The notes: a model not told the origin generated them from the letters alone. DNA of 64,000 bases from Brachypodium distachyon (GCF_000005505.3 NC_016131.3:21163501-21227500); one strand, 5' to 3'. Positions 23,801-36,587 are shown, counted from the first letter of the stretch. Made by a program: numbers and translations.

Positions 23801-26800
23801 GAACCCTGAGGCAAGATGTTCTGGATTTAAGACTCTGGTTGATGGTTGATGGTAATTTGGATAACCACTGGAGAGCTCACTCTATCTGCTTCCTTTTGTT
23901 AGGTGCAACGTCTATCTCTATTGGCAGTTGGCAACTTAGCTTTCTGCTTGGAGACTCGTCGCACTCTCATGCACTCTGAAAGCTTGCGTGAACTTTTAAT
24001 CCGCTCTACCTTCTCACAGGAGAAGCGCGTCAGCAAGGCAGCTGCACGGGCTTTGGCAATTCTAGGTATATTTGTCTTCCTTCCTGATTAACTTGTTTGT
24101 TTCATGATTAATCAATAACCATAACATGCGTTGATGCATTTGTGAATCTCTTCAAACTTTTTAGGGGAGAATGAGAACTTGCGTCGAGCGATAAGAGGGA
24201 GGCCTGTTGCAAAGAAGGGTCTGCGCATTCTATCAATGGATGGTGGTGGCATGAAGGGCCTTGCAACTGTCCAAATACTTAAACAGATAGAACAAGGAAC
24301 TGGGAAACGCATACATGAAATGTTTGACCTCATATGTGGTACATCAACAGGTGGCATGCTTGCAATGGCTCTTGGTATCAAGCAGATGAATATGGATCAG
24401 TGTGAAGAAATATACACAAAACTTGGTGAATGTCTTTTCGTTCTTCATGTTTTGTGATTTTTCTTGATTATTAATGCCATTGTGGTACCAATTGAATTTT
24501 TTTGCTTCCTAGGGAAACTTGTATTTGCCGAACCTGTTCCCAAGGATGAAGCTGCTACATGGAAGGAGAAAATTGATCAACTTTTCAAAAGTTCATCACA
24601 GAGTTTTAGAGTGGTTGTACATGGGTCCAAGGTATAAATGAAATAATGAACTTCTGTGTGGTGTTTCATGTTACGCACATGTTACACACAATGTAGTGCG
24701 GTAGTGACTAATGGATTTTAATTACAGCACAGTGCAGATCAATTCGAGAGGTTACTAAAGGAAATGTGTGCTGACGATGATGGTGACCTTCTAATAGAGT
24801 CTGCTGTGAAGGGCATTCCGAAGGTTTTTGCTGTATCTACTTTAGTCAGTGTCATGCCTGCCCAACCATACATTTTCCGAAACTATCAGGTTCATTTTTT
24901 TCTTTCACTATTAATTTGTTGTTTTTGGCCCAAATGTAGTTTGTACAGCTGTATGCTGGGACTATCAATTCTCAAAATTCAAAATTAAATTAGGAAGAAA
25001 TATTTTTGTTTTAGCTACCATAGTGCTCTCGTCTTCCTTTCTTTTTCTTTTTAATTTTGGTCATGTGGTAATCTGTAATGTTTTCCAGTATCCTCCTGGC
25101 ACTCTGGAGGTATCACCAGGAATGGCAGAAAGTCCATCTATTAGCGCGGTTGGAATGGCTGTTTCTGGTGCACCAGTTGGTATTAAACGTGGTGCTTTTA
25201 TGGGGAGCTGCAAGCATCGTGTATGGGAAGCCATAAGAGCATCATCTGCAGCTCCATATTATCTGGATGATTTCTCTGATGGTAATACAATTATTCCGAA
25301 ACTCACTAGTGCATTTTATTTTGTGCAAGGATCAGTATGCCTCTGTTTGTTGGAAGCCACAAGATACAGTATTTACCTCAATCCTCATTTATTTTTATTT
25401 TTTTACCGTTTCCCTTCTTGCTTTCAGATGTAAATCGCTGGCAAGATGGAGCTATTGTTGCGAACAATCCCACTATCTTTGCAATTAGAGAAGCACAACT
25501 CTTGTGGCCTGATACGAGAATAGATTGCCTAGTTTCAATAGGGTGTGGCTCAGTTCCAACTAAGGTAATACACATGATAGTTTTCTATTTTGCTGCTAAC
25601 ACTGTTTCTCCATTAGACTCCCCAATTCTGGAAAATAGGCAACCCATGCGCAACCAATTCTTTACTAAAATGCTACTAACCATTTTCTGTGAGAAATTGT
25701 GTTTATTATACTACAATGCTGTATGATGTCAAATATGGAGATTGGCTTGCTTATTGGTCTGAAAATCAAGCAACATAATGCCCGGGCTTTTAAAATTAAT
25801 GGTCGGGATCTGATCATTTTCAATTATTACAGCCTTTTCCATGAAGTGGGATTATAAAGAATCTATTGATCTAATATGTTATATTTAATTACTGATCTTC
25901 ATCCTCTGGAAATAACAAATCCAAGCATAGTACGAAGAAACATCTATGTGATCCAAGATGAATACTGATCGCTACAAATTTATCTAGATTCCAGTGAACT
26001 TTTATTTGAGATAATACATCTTTGGTGCATTGTTCTTATATATATTTTTATTCCGTGTCTTCATCTAGAGTCGGAGAGGTGGATGGCGCTACTTGGACAC
26101 AGGGCAAGTTTTAATAGAAAGTTCATGCTCAGTGGAGAGAGTTGAAGAAGCTTTGGATACGCTGATACCGATGCTTCCTGAAATGGAATATTTCCGATTT
26201 AATCCAGGTAATATAACTTCCAAGGAAGCTGTTAGTATGTTTGAGCCACATCAACATAGTCATAAGTGTTACTCCCTCCATCCACTTTTAGAGGGTGTGC
26301 ACACAGTTAGATGTTCAAGTTTGACCATTAATTAGACCAATAATATGTAGTTTGTGTGCTGGGAAAATCTTGCTATTGAATTTGTATTTGAAAAAAGGTG
26401 AAATGGTCTAATTGATCGTCAAAAATTAAATCTTGAAATAGGTGCAAACCCTCTAAAAGTGGACAGAGGGGTCTTTGGTAACTTTCGTCACTTCTGAACT
26501 GTTGTCTGGGATATTTAAATGAGTGGAGCTCTTGTTATGTTGTCAGTTGATGAACGGTGTGGTATGGAGCTAGATGAGACTGATCCTGCTGTCTGGCTGA
26601 AGCTGGAGGCTGCAACAGAAGAGTACATTCAGAAAAATTCTCAGGCTTTCAAGAATGTTTGTGAGCTCTTAGTTCCAAGATATCAAGAGGAAGAAAAGTC
26701 ATCTGATATTATCAAATCCTTGTCGTTTTCCAGATTGAGTTCGTCAAATTCAGGTTTGTATTGTTTAGATTTCAGCACTGTGTGTAACGTTACGATTTCT

Positions 26801-28514
26801 GAAATACGGGGTTGATACATCTTTTGATTGTCTGTCAGGTTTAAGTGAAAGCAATCCTACCTTAGGATGGAGACGAGTGGTTTTACTTGTAGAGGCTTCA
26901 TTTAGTCCTGATTGTGGGAAGAAAATAAATCATACACGTTCGCTTGAAACATTCTGCTCTCAGAATGGTATAAGGCTTACTTTGATGAATAGTACTTCTG
27001 GATTTGGGAAGTCAGCTGTTGCAGTTCCAACTCCAATTACTTCTCCCTTGTTCACTGGGAGCTTTCCATCTAGTCCACTTCTATATAGTCCAGAGGGCTC
27101 TCAACGAATGGGACGAATCGACCTAGTTCCACCACTGAGCCTCGATGGTCACCCAACTATGAAGGCCTCGCCACCAACATCACCAATAAAGTCATGGCAG
27201 CCATCTGGACATGTTCGGTCACTGTATGATAAGTTGCAAAATATGCCTCAAGTTGGTGTGATACACCTGGCTCTTCAAAATGATTCAACAGGTTCAATAT
27301 TGAGGTATCTTTTGCATGTTTTCTCATTGAAACAAGCACCTTTATGTATATTATTATTTTCCATATGTATTTCTGGTTATGTGATGCAAAATTTACTGTT
27401 GCAGCTGGCAGAATGATGTATTTGTAGTCGCTGAACCAGGTGAACTTGCAGACAGGTTTCTACAGTGTGTTAAAACAAGCTTGTCTACCATGCTGCATGG
27501 ATGTAAGAGAAAGGGTGCATATTCCGTCTCAAAGATTTCATGTTTGTCTGAGTTGGTTGCAGAATGGCCATCGTTTGAAATTGGTGGGATACATCACCGC
27601 TATATAGGGCGTCAAACACAAGTACGAATTGTTTTTTCCTTTTCTTTCTTTCCAAGGCAGGTCATTAGGTATACTAAGTTACCTTGTTGCAGGTAATGGA
27701 AGACAACCAAGAAATTGGCGCCTATATGTTCAGGAGGACAGTGCCTGCTTTTCATATGACACCTGAAGATGTTCGATGGATGGTAAGCCATTGTGGGGGT
27801 GTAGCTTGCAATTTGGCTCTTCATATGTTCGTAGATAGGAGGCATTGTACAAAATAAGCACAGTAAATTTTGAAATGCAAGAACAGCCCAAACTAAATTC
27901 GGTTATTGTACCTTACTGTCCGGCATGCTTTTTTTTCATGATGGCATACAAGCATTATCAAATTTTTTTTTTAGGCTTGAGCATTGTCAAATCTTGCCAT
28001 GATAAATGCACACCTTTCATGCCTGACAATCTGAGTCTTGACTCTTGATACCTTAAATACATTGCTTACTCAGGTTGGAGCATGGAGGGAGAGGATTATT
28101 GTGTGCAGTGGTAAGTATGGCCTTGTTCATGGCCTGGTCAAGGCATTCGTGGATTCTGGTGCCAAAGCAGTCATCTCATCGTCTGTTGAGCCTCCCGATT
28201 CCCAGGCAATCGTATACCATGGGATGGATGTAAATGGAAGCCTTGGAAATGGGAAGTTTGTCATTGGGGATGATGAAGGTGATGAGTCAGAGCCTGAACC
28301 TGTTAGCCCTATAAGTGACTGGGAAGACAGTGATGCTGAGAAAAATGCTGAAACCAACAAACATATTGACGATGAGGAATACTTGGCTCAATTTATATGC
28401 CAACTTTATGACAAGTTGTTTCGTGAGGGTGTCACAGTGGACACTGCTCTTCAACAAGCGCTCCGTGCACATCCTAGGTTGAAGTACACCTGCCATTTAC
28501 CTAATGTTTTGTAG
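20828..28514 (+). CDS. Patatin-like phospholipase A with LRR and ARM-type regions (PLA-I type), 18 exons, 1330 aa
   Basis: Exons: 20828-21388, 22534-22681, 22824-22902, 22997-23150, 23247-23456, 23565-23810, 23903-24065, 24165-24425, 24513-24631, 24728-24889, 25089-25281, 25428-25564, 26069-26207, 26547-26753, 26839-27304, 27405-27621, 27693-27782, 28074-28514; phases join throughout. It starts MSSWGLGWKRSSEIFHLTL, like Arabidopsis phospholipase A I, and is close to it in length. Leucine-rich repeats at about residues 188-300 and helical ARM-like repeats at about 330-520. Catalytic patatin domain: oxyanion loop DGGG (546-549), nucleophile GTSTGG (Ser581) and acid DGA (Asp772). It hydrolyses acyl chains of membrane phospho/galactolipids; the Arabidopsis relative affects basal jasmonate. 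The intron after exon 6 has a GC donor. An out-of-frame ATG lies at 20811. Plastid targeting is not obvious. Confidence 0.96.
22300..22325 (+). mobile_element. Candidate degenerate Helitron 3' terminus in phospholipase intron 1
   Basis: TAGCGAAGCACGTGCATTTA followed by GCTAG and then T fits the grass Helitron 3' pattern (GC-rich hairpin, short spacer, CTAG, insertion before T). The hairpin here is reduced to GCACGTGC. The matching 5' TC end upstream in the intron (21389-22533) was not found. Confidence 0.4.
26272..26472. mobile_element. Stowaway-like MITE in phospholipase intron 13
   Basis: CTCCCTCCATCCACTTTTAG at the left and CTCTAAAAGTGGACAGAGGG at the right are inverted ends of a roughly 200-bp element in the intron 26208-26546. 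The left side follows TA. Confidence 0.75.
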
Positions 28515-29434
28515 TTAGTGATATTCACAAAGCCATACAAAATATGACATTGACAATACTAGAAAAGAATAAAGTCTGGGTGGACGTTATAGAGTTTCTT
28601 CTTGTTTCAGAGGGAGAGGAGAGGTTATAGAGTTTGTGCAGTCGGAAGAGTGTTCCCCAATTAAATCTTTTGGCGAGTGCCATTGTAGAACTGTAGTACA
28701 TACAACACGTACTCATGAAGGCATTGACATAGCAAATGAAATAAAGGGTGAAAGGCTTTGTACTGTGTAGTAATGCTTGGGTCGCGATAAACGTAATCGG
28801 TGCAACCATTGGCCTGAAGTTTCGTTTCTGGATTCTGTTAAAGTTTTGTCATTCCGGCATTCTCAGCGAATGTCGGTTAAAACCCCAAATATTTCCCGTT
28901 TTTGTGTTCTATTTCATTCTGTTTTTCTTATTTAGAAATTTGAAGTTGGTGTGGAGATTAGAATCAACTGTAGGCATTTTGAGAGACGAGTTTAGGCCTT
29001 CAGGGGCTGAAGCAGTTCTCAGAAAACCGGGCAAGTGAACTTCTGTCCGCCAGGTTCGTGTTTCTCGGGTTGTTCTGGTTAAATGATGGCATTTTTACAC
29101 TTTTGATACGGATACACCACATTACATTAGATTGGGAAGAGTCGTGTAAATTGAAATATGCCCCTGCAAATACTGGTTCATAGTCGCAGCACATAGCAAG
29201 CTGAAGCAAAAAAAAATTTGGCAAAAGCCTTGCCGTACTGTGAATTGCCTCAGTTGATTCAGCCAATACGAATTCAGGGTGCCTCAGTTCCGTCAGGTTC
29301 AGCAACAAAAATCTGCAACTTCCAGAGCTCACGAATCTCCCAGCTAAACTCTTATCAACCGCCGCAGCGTAACACACCTTGAAACACGAACTCTCGGCCG
29401 GCGTGACCTGCTCGTGAACGATCAGACTGGACGA
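28515..29434. other. Convergent intergenic spacer with 3'UTRs
   Basis: Holds the 3' ends of the phospholipase (plus) and LTD (minus) genes, which converge here. No further coding potential seen. Confidence 0.5.
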
Positions 29435-30050
29435 TCATGCCTTGTTGGCCGGCGCGAAGCCGGCGATGAGGTCCCTGACCTCTTCGCTGGTGGCCCGATC
29501 GAGCGCCGTCCTCTCGTCGGGGTCCTTGACGTCGCACTTGGCCCCCGCCCTGAGCAGCTCCTCGATCTTGGGCACGTCGCCCTCGGACGCGGCGAGCAAG
29601 AGCAGGATGTCCACCGGGTGGGTGCCCTGGCTCAGCAGCGCCTCCATCTTGTCGTAGGTGCCCTCCACCGCCAGCATCCCCATGTAGTTGAAGTACTGCA
29701 CGGATTCCATTCAACTCACATCACACCCCATTGTGAGATTACACGAGCAGCGGAAATTCAGAAGAGAAATCAACAAGGTTCCTGACCTGCTCGACGTCGT
29801 CGCGGTCGAAGTCGTCCCGGGCCTGGCTGCCGTAGATGCCGGCGCCCTCGGCGTCCTTGTTCCCGAACTTGAAGAACCGCACCCTGCCGCTCTCCCTCGC
29901 CGGCGCCGCCTCGCCCAGCCGCAGCCACCCTTGCGTCCTCCGCGCAGCGCCCCTGCCAAGCAGCGCCGTCCCCTGCGGCGGCACCCGCGGCGACGTCCGC
30001 CTCGACGACGTACTGGTCGCGAGCTGGATGGTGCACGGGATGGAGGCCAT
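29435..30050 (-). CDS. LTD: LHCP translocation defect / grana-deficient chloroplast 1 ankyrin protein
   Basis: Exons 30050-29787 and 29695-29435 join in phase 0 to give 174 residues, the length of the Arabidopsis protein (At1g50900). About 45-60 N-terminal residues are Ser/Arg/Ala-rich, a chloroplast transit peptide. They are followed by the conserved FFKFGNKDAEGAGIYGSQ and RDDFDRDDVEQYFNYMGML, then ankyrin-type repeats (PVDILLLLAASEGDVPKIEEL, ERTALDRA). LTD hands light-harvesting chlorophyll proteins from the inner-envelope translocon to the cpSRP43/cpSRP54 pathway in the stroma, so it is needed for thylakoid antenna and grana. The GC content of exon 1 is much higher than that of the flanks, normal for grass first exons. 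No defect seen. Confidence 0.95.
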
Positions 30051-30159
30051 GGCGCTCGCTGCTTCCTGGAGCGCAACCGCGTTTGGGGGTGGGGGGGCGT
30101 TAAGCGGGAGCGGGAGGCGGAGAAGTGCAGTGGTATATGGAGTGGGAATGGATAAGGAG

Positions 30160-31287
30160 TAGTGCCGTCGACTGTTTACCTGAACTCTGAATCTCAGAGT
30201 CTCAGACGTGCCCTGTTTGAGTGTTTGGTGTGAGATACTGTCACAGGAGGTAACGAGATGTTCAGAAAGTGCAGGATTGTGGCATCTCTGGCCGGAGATT
30301 TACACCGGCGTGACATATCTGGTTTTATTTCATTCGGTTAGCAGAGCCAGGCTGCTTATTTTACCGACAAAAGGTTTTGTTGAGTCTAGGCTCAGCCGCT
30401 CAGGTGAAGTGCAAAAAAGAAAAACGGTGAATTCAACATGTGAAAAAGGGGCTAATGTAAAAGGTAAAAAAAATGTGAATATAGAAATGCTGAGTGCCAT
30501 AGTGGGACAACAGCACTGGCTTATGTCTATTCCTGAAAAAAGTATCTGGCTGGTTTCTCTGCCGTTGTTTTTGGTAGCGTGTTAGTTACGTTCATGGCAA
30601 TTTTCCACGTTTGTGAAGCAAACTGAGTGACAGGGTTTTCTTTGCCTTCGATAATGCCATGCTCCTCAGGTTCCCAGTCCATTTCCATATTTCCAGTCAT
30701 CAGTTCATCGCCATCTGGCTTCAGCGACAGAGTTATTTTCTTTCACAATGGTTGATTAAAACCTATCTAATTAGAGAAGCTCACTCTTTGCTTTAACAGC
30801 ATTTAATCACAGTAGAGTGGCATTAACCTCTCTAGTCACTCTATCACATGAAATCTAAGTGATAGAACTCCTATTTTTTCTTAGCATTTGCTGTTCCAGA
30901 AATGCAAGGTTTGTATCCTTATATCGGAGAACACCTGTCACTGTTTTTTTTTTCTAAAAACAGAAGAACTGAGCATTCAGTTAGCAACTAAAAATGCATC
31001 TGTACATTACATACACAGCCATTGTGATCTTGCTTCAGTAGGAAATGCTTTCCATAAATTAACTTGTCATACATCAGAGCACAAGAGCAGTTTCCATGGA
31101 TAGAACTGACTAGTAGATGCAATTAAACCGGATTGCAACATACAAAGATGCGGTCAGGTAGATGGTTGGCTCACCAGAGAAGGCAGGGGATATGATGCCT
31201 TCGAAAGGCTTGCAATAACCCAAGTACCCAACATGCCCTGCATGAAAGGGCAGTAAAAGCCTTAATTTCAGTCACCTTCCGTCGAGG
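30160..31287. other. Intergenic, no gene recognised
   Basis: Upstream of LTD and downstream of the next minus-strand gene. A T-run at about 30946-30954 followed by mixed sequence could be a retroposon tail. No coding frame is convincing. Confidence 0.35.
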
Positions 31288-31767
31288 CTAGGCAAAGGTC
31301 TCCGACAGCTTGGAGAATCCAAGCTTCCTGAGGCGGCTGCTCATTGGATTACCGCACCTGACATCCACCACCTCAACGCCATGCACATTTCCTTTCTTCT
31401 TCGCCTTCTCAATGTTTGGGCTTCGATCAGCTAGCACAGTATCTGAGTGTAGCATTGGCCGTTGAGAGCTCCTTCTTGGCTTGCAGGCTTCTTCGGCGCT
31501 CACACGGTCAGTTCTGCCATTATTGCTGCTGCTACTGCCACTGCTGGAGACATTGGATGAGCTCTTCCTTAGGATGATCTTCCGAGGACTAGCTCCGCAG
31601 GGCACAGAAACTGGGCTACTTTGGTGTCTCAAGCGCGGGGTGGCAGCTCCTTGTGGCGCTATTCTGATGGCCTCCAACTCTCTTGTCATGAGCGCACCGA
31701 TGGTGCCAGTTGTGCCCACTTTGATAGCGCCTCCCTCACCATTGACAAGCTCGGCAGCACAAGGCAT
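31288..31767 (-). CDS. Small uncharacterised plant protein (159 aa), probably with a non-coding upstream exon
   Basis: Single coding exon starting MPCAAELVNGEGG and ending RLRKLGFSKLSETFA. It is basic, with a Ser-rich middle including a run of Ser/Asn, and has no membrane segment or known catalytic motif. Just upstream on the minus strand is an acceptor-like CATAAACAG|ACC before the ATG, and a donor GCTG|GTAGGTATG ends at 33155. A 5'UTR exon about 1.4 kb upstream is therefore likely, which is common in grass genes. An in-frame ATG 15 codons upstream (31812) would lie in that intron. I do not recognise the family and assign no function. The conserved look of both ends argues for a real gene. 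Confidence 0.6.
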   Translation of the reverse strand: MPCAAELVNGEGGAIKVGTTGTIGALMTRELEAIRIAPQGAATPRLRHQSSPVSVPCGASPRKIILRKSSSNVSSSGSSSSNNGRTDRVSAEEACKPRRSSQRPMLHSDTVLADRSPNIEKAKKKGNVHGVEVVDVRCGNPMSSRLRKLGFSKLSETFA

Positions 31768-32699
31768 GGTCTGTTTATGAGAAGAAGACTTGTAATGGTT
31801 AGGCCTTGTCATAATTTATAACTGAGGCTGCTAATGGAAGAATTGCATGAAAAAGTTATGACAGGAGAAAAGTTGCAATGTACAGTAAAGGTGAAAAGAT
31901 GGGAAAAGGTTGCATGACAAAGAGAATAAAAATCATGATGTTGTCAACATGCAAGATGAGAGGTGTATAATAAATAACAGACAGTTGCCATCAACGTATG
32001 GCATTTGAGATGCGATGATTCAATCACTGCGGTAACATGGCATCAACCCTTCTGTATTTCTAATTCAGGAATCATGATATCCACACAACAGATAGTCAAA
32101 TACAATCAATTGTACCACCTGGTTCAGAGAATCATGATATCCACACAATTTGTTCCCCTAATTCAGAAATCATGGTTCCCATACAACAAATCCAACGCTC
32201 ACTCGAATGGAGTGTACTCGGCGCCAGCATTCCTCAGAAAATATGTTTAAGATTGACAATAGATTCCCACACAAAGACTGAAAACTTGCTGATAAAACGC
32301 AGAAGCTTGAACTACATGATGCTACTTAGTATCGGCATAACGGAAGTCAAACAGCTAACATAATGCTATAATCAATACAAATAAGGAAAAATAACGCAAC
32401 GACTAAGAAGTCTCAACAACCTTTAAAGTTTTGGCCCTGTAACAACAGGAGTTATTTGGAAGACAAATGTCGAAAGGGATGTGCCGTCTGTGTGATATCA
32501 AGCACAGCAGAGGACAATTTGACCAACAAACTTAGCTGTAAAGATGCACTATGCTCAACATTTTATTCCCCTTTGTTCCTTCCTTTCTGCCTCAATTTAC
32601 TCGGTGCATCCACTGATGCCTACCTTAACCTTTAAACTCTATGTCATGTAGGCCTAGTTCTAAATTTTTTGTTTCAGTTTTGAAAATAATAATCATGTA

Positions 32700-33132
32700 G
32701 GACTACATCGGCCTGTTTCAGGAGCGGCAGCCGCGGATCCTGTGCGCCGAGATCGGAAGGAATTCGGCTCCGGCGCGGCGGGCGGTGACTCGCGCTGGCT
32801 CGGCCGGCCGGCGGCGGACGACGACGACCCGATGGTCCTGGCCCAGACGAGGGGCAGCAGGTCCAGCACGGCAGCCGCCGTCCGGTGCGGCTCCCGGGCG
32901 TGCCGCGCGCTGGGCATCCACGCGCTGGGAAGAAGTCCAACTCCACCAGCAGCACGGGCGGCGAGTGCAATTACAGCGTGGCGAGCATGGAGCAGCCCTC
33001 CTCCAGTTGGGAGCCAAAAGCATTGTTCGGAAGAAGTAGTGCTACTAACAATAATTTACCACCAACAGCAACGAGAAGAGGCAAATGGAAGGAAGAACTG
33101 ATGGAACCACAGAAAGCAACAAGAGATCGTAG
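32700..33132 (+). other. GC-rich open segment of unclear origin
   Basis: A sharply GC-rich block inside AT-rich DNA, within the presumed leader intron of the small gene at 31288-31767. Several frames are open. The most protein-like on the plus strand changes frame near 32900-32930: first EFGSGAAGGDSRWLGRPAAD, later NSTSSTGGECNYSVASMEQP and SSWEPKALFGRS, ending at a TAG near 33134. It could be a captured or frameshifted exon of another gene. No family recognised. Confidence 0.3.
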
Positions 33133-33840
33133 CTAGAGGTTCCGACATACCTACCAGCCTGCTGAATCTTGGACGAGAACTCTTTGCACACCAAGAGGGG
33201 GTAGAAGCGGAGGGGGTAGAGAAGGGGGCGACAGCTTCTTGGACAGCTTGAGAACTCTTTGGAGAGGAGGCGGAGAGGAACAGCCTGTGGGCAGAAGTGA
33301 TTGAAGAACACAAGGGAAGGGTGAGGACTGAGGAGAATGGGGTCACATCCAATCCAAATGACCTTGAGGACTGCAACCTCACACCATTTATTGCCCGCCC
33401 TGTTCTTTTTCTTCTCTCTCTCTCGTTGTTGTCATGTGGTGTGAACATGTTTTGCGTAGGTCGATTTAACGGGGAAGAGGATTACTGTATAGTTGAGGGG
33501 TTATTTGCATGTTTTGACATTATTGCCTTATTGGTATCAGTCTTGTTGCGGGGTGTCCTGTGTAATTTTGCTTGACTAGGACCTTTTATTATTTTGAGCA
33601 CGGCAAAGTTCAGTATAAAACGTCTCACGTGTGTCCAAGGTTCGAGAGAGAGCAGAAAGGCAGCGGTTAATCCAACGCCTTGTGCACCTTTTGCCCCTCA
33701 AACAAAAAATGTTCACGATTTTCAAATCTTCTGAGTTGTAGATTTTTTTTTACCGAAGAAATGCACCGCTGGTTAGTCATCTACTATAACTTGGTTGGCT
33801 GGCTGTTTATTTGGTCATTAAATTCTTCAACTATTCTTTT

Positions 33841-33960
33841 AGATTCTTTAATTTGAATACTGGTCATGTGCACGTGACGCCTAGATTCTTTAATTTGAAA
33901 ATACTGGTCATGTGCACGTGACGCCTATGTACTTTCATGACGCGGCATATATAAGATAAC
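33841..33960 (+). promoter_or_regulatory. Duplicated G-box segment followed by a TATA motif, no gene behind it
   Basis: A 42-44 bp unit is tandemly duplicated (33841-33882 and 33883-33926), each copy with GTGCACGTGACGCCT, which contains the G-box/ABRE core CACGTG. CATATATAAGATA follows at about 33945-33957, at a normal promoter distance. The next ATG downstream opens only a few codons. Confidence 0.4.
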
Positions 33961-35664
33961 CCACTTCGTAACAGACTCAAGGACACTTAACAAATTATGT
34001 CGGCCTTAATTCTATACTAGTGCCTTTACTCGTCCCCATCTTCTTCTGTCTCAACTCCTGCAATCACGCAAGGAATATTCCTCGTCACGCTACCCTCTCT
34101 ACCTCACCGCCACCACGCAAGACCCTTGCACATCCAAAATACTCGGACAAGCGAATTTCATGCGAACATATTCTTGTGTTCCAATGAGTTGATCGCTCTC
34201 CATGTGCTATCAAACGGTTAAACTTGGTGTGCATGTCCAATAGCGTGGCGTGCCGCCTCTCCTACACACATCCGATATGAAACCGTCCCTTAAGAAGAAG
34301 CGTCGAGCCTGGATCTCCATGGCATGTTGAAAAATCCCCTTGTTTGGCCACCAAATTGAGAAGGCTGTGTGTTGTATTGTATACTCGAAATTAAATTTAA
34401 CATTTATTGCAAATGCGACACACGTCATATGACAATTGAATCTTTCCGGTTACCTTTATCTATGTGGGTCGTCACTATCTGAGCCTGCGTAATTAAACAT
34501 GTAAAATCCTTTTCATTCATTATGTGTATTCCTTGACATAAAAGGATAAACTATGGGATTATCGCACCTGGTAAGTTTTGCATCACAAACAAAGTAGCCA
34601 AACTTTTGAGGAAACATGCTTGAACAAGAACCAAACAAATCTATTTGAAGTCACGATGCCATTAATTTTTTAATAACATTCACTCTATAAGATGTTGCCG
34701 ATCCGAATCGAGTACACAAAATAACTTAAATCCTGACATCTCTGGTTGTACCTGGATTATTACATGGTACTCCTTCCGATCTTAAATTGTACTTTTCTAG
34801 AGGGGTTATCAGATGGTACTATATCAATTGAAATTGATGCCTTCGACATGCCACGATTAAAATAGGCGAAATCACAATGCACGAACGCACCACTTTATAT
34901 ATCCCTTTCTCCATCAAATCCCGCACCACTTCTGGATCATTTTGATAGGCTCTATAATTAGTTAATCAAGTCAATGACACAGTTAACCACCTCACATCAT
35001 CTCGTGTTTAGCTAGGATGCTTCTAGCTAGTCGTGACTAATCAATACCAGCACATGCCTGTATATATTGGACGAATCACCGCCACAGGGTGGAGAAGGTA
35101 TTGGAGCTTAGTTAATTTGGCGATAGCACATGATGCATACCACTACTGTGCATCAGTGCATGCATATCTTGAAGTTTTGCAAGGTAATTGGACACGCATG
35201 TCCGAAACTATGGCATGAGTATAGGTATCCCAAAATTTGTGGTTCGCGCAAGGAATCTATCCCTAGAGACAAGCTGCCCGTGGTATCAAGCAACAACCTG
35301 TACCGTTCATTACAAAGAGGAAGACAAAAAACATGTACACCGTTTTGCCGCTATGTATATATGCTGCCATTAACAAACACCAGTAGTTGCTCGTTAGTTG
35401 AGCTCTCTTTCCATGGTGTGGTGTTGCTTTCAGGTCCGGCCAGCGTACGTCAGTACCACCAAAAAGCCTAATTTGCAGGAGGTACCACTGTACGTCTGTA
35501 CTGTGGTCTCTTCTCTCCTGGATCTGTCCCATGTGCCGACGGGCCGGGACTGCTGGCCATTGGAGTCGTCTGTGCAACGTACGTCGCCACCAAGTTGTAT
35601 TGTAGTAAGAGCTATGCATGATTGAAGACAATATTGGAATAGTTTACGTCTTATCAGAAGAAAA
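33961..35664. other. Gene-poor spacer
   Basis: AT-rich intergenic sequence with a solo Stowaway-like fragment near 34770 (ACTCCTTCCGATCTTAAATT). No gene seen. Confidence 0.4.
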
Positions 35665-35733
35665 ACTATCTATCTATCTATCTGTCTGTCTGTCTATCTA
35701 TCTATCTATATATATATAGATATATATATATAA
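35665..35733. repeat. Compound microsatellite (CTAT)n(CTGT)n(CTAT)n(TA)n
   Basis: Four-base repeats change from CTAT to CTGT and back, then run into TATATAGATATATATA. Likely highly polymorphic. Confidence 0.9.
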
Positions 35734-36551
35734 TATTCAGTAATTCCAGTTGGTTTGGGAAAAAATTCTTATGGACCACTCAGGTTCACTTGGCATAAGT
35801 GTTCATGTTTTACTGGATTTATTTCAGAGTTCAACCTGCTCTTCTTTCGATTGTATGTGACATAAAAAAACTGAAAGTACTGCAAGTACAGATGTTTTTT
35901 TTTCCTTCCGGCTCAGTTTTTTTTTTTGAGCGGAACTTCCGGCTCAGTTTGTCTTCTGCTATTTAAAACCCCGGCTCAATCAGAAGGATTATGCTATGGC
36001 CCAGTTCGTAGTTCTTGCATGTCGGAACACCGCGTGGGCTTTACTCACCCCATACTCCCATAGTCTGTTCGGCGAAAGCATTACGGCCCATTATATTTGT
36101 AACAACCTGGCCAACATCTAAAACAACAACCTGGACGAGATTTGTACGTTCCTTCCACATTTCTCAGTCTTCTCCTACACTTTTAGCAGGAGTACATTAT
36201 TTAAGCCAGCCAAGGCACATTATTTTGATTTACCAAATAATACGAACTCTTAAAATTTGGTCTAGCCGTGCTGCGTCGTGAGAGGAAGATCACAAAAATA
36301 GTGATCACATTCCGGGCAGCAACTGGGACGTGCCAACCACTCGTCGTGTTTGTTTCCATTGCAAAACCGTGATTTGATCTTTTGACGTGCACAATCTTCT
36401 CCAAGCAATGGAACTTTGGCACCTACCTCACCAAGACACCAACCATGAAACATTGAAACTGTCCACGTCATTTTCAGTGCATCAATAAGACCTTGGCTCT
36501 TCGATGCAATACTGATCGCTTTGTTTCCCTTTTTTTTTTTCCAAAACTGTT

Positions 36552-36587
36552 CCCCCCCCCCACCCCCCCCCCACCCCCCCCCCCCCA
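36552..36587. repeat. Interrupted C homopolymer
   Basis: Runs of C interrupted by single A bases, preceded by a T-run at about 36530-36540. Low complexity. Confidence 0.9.
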
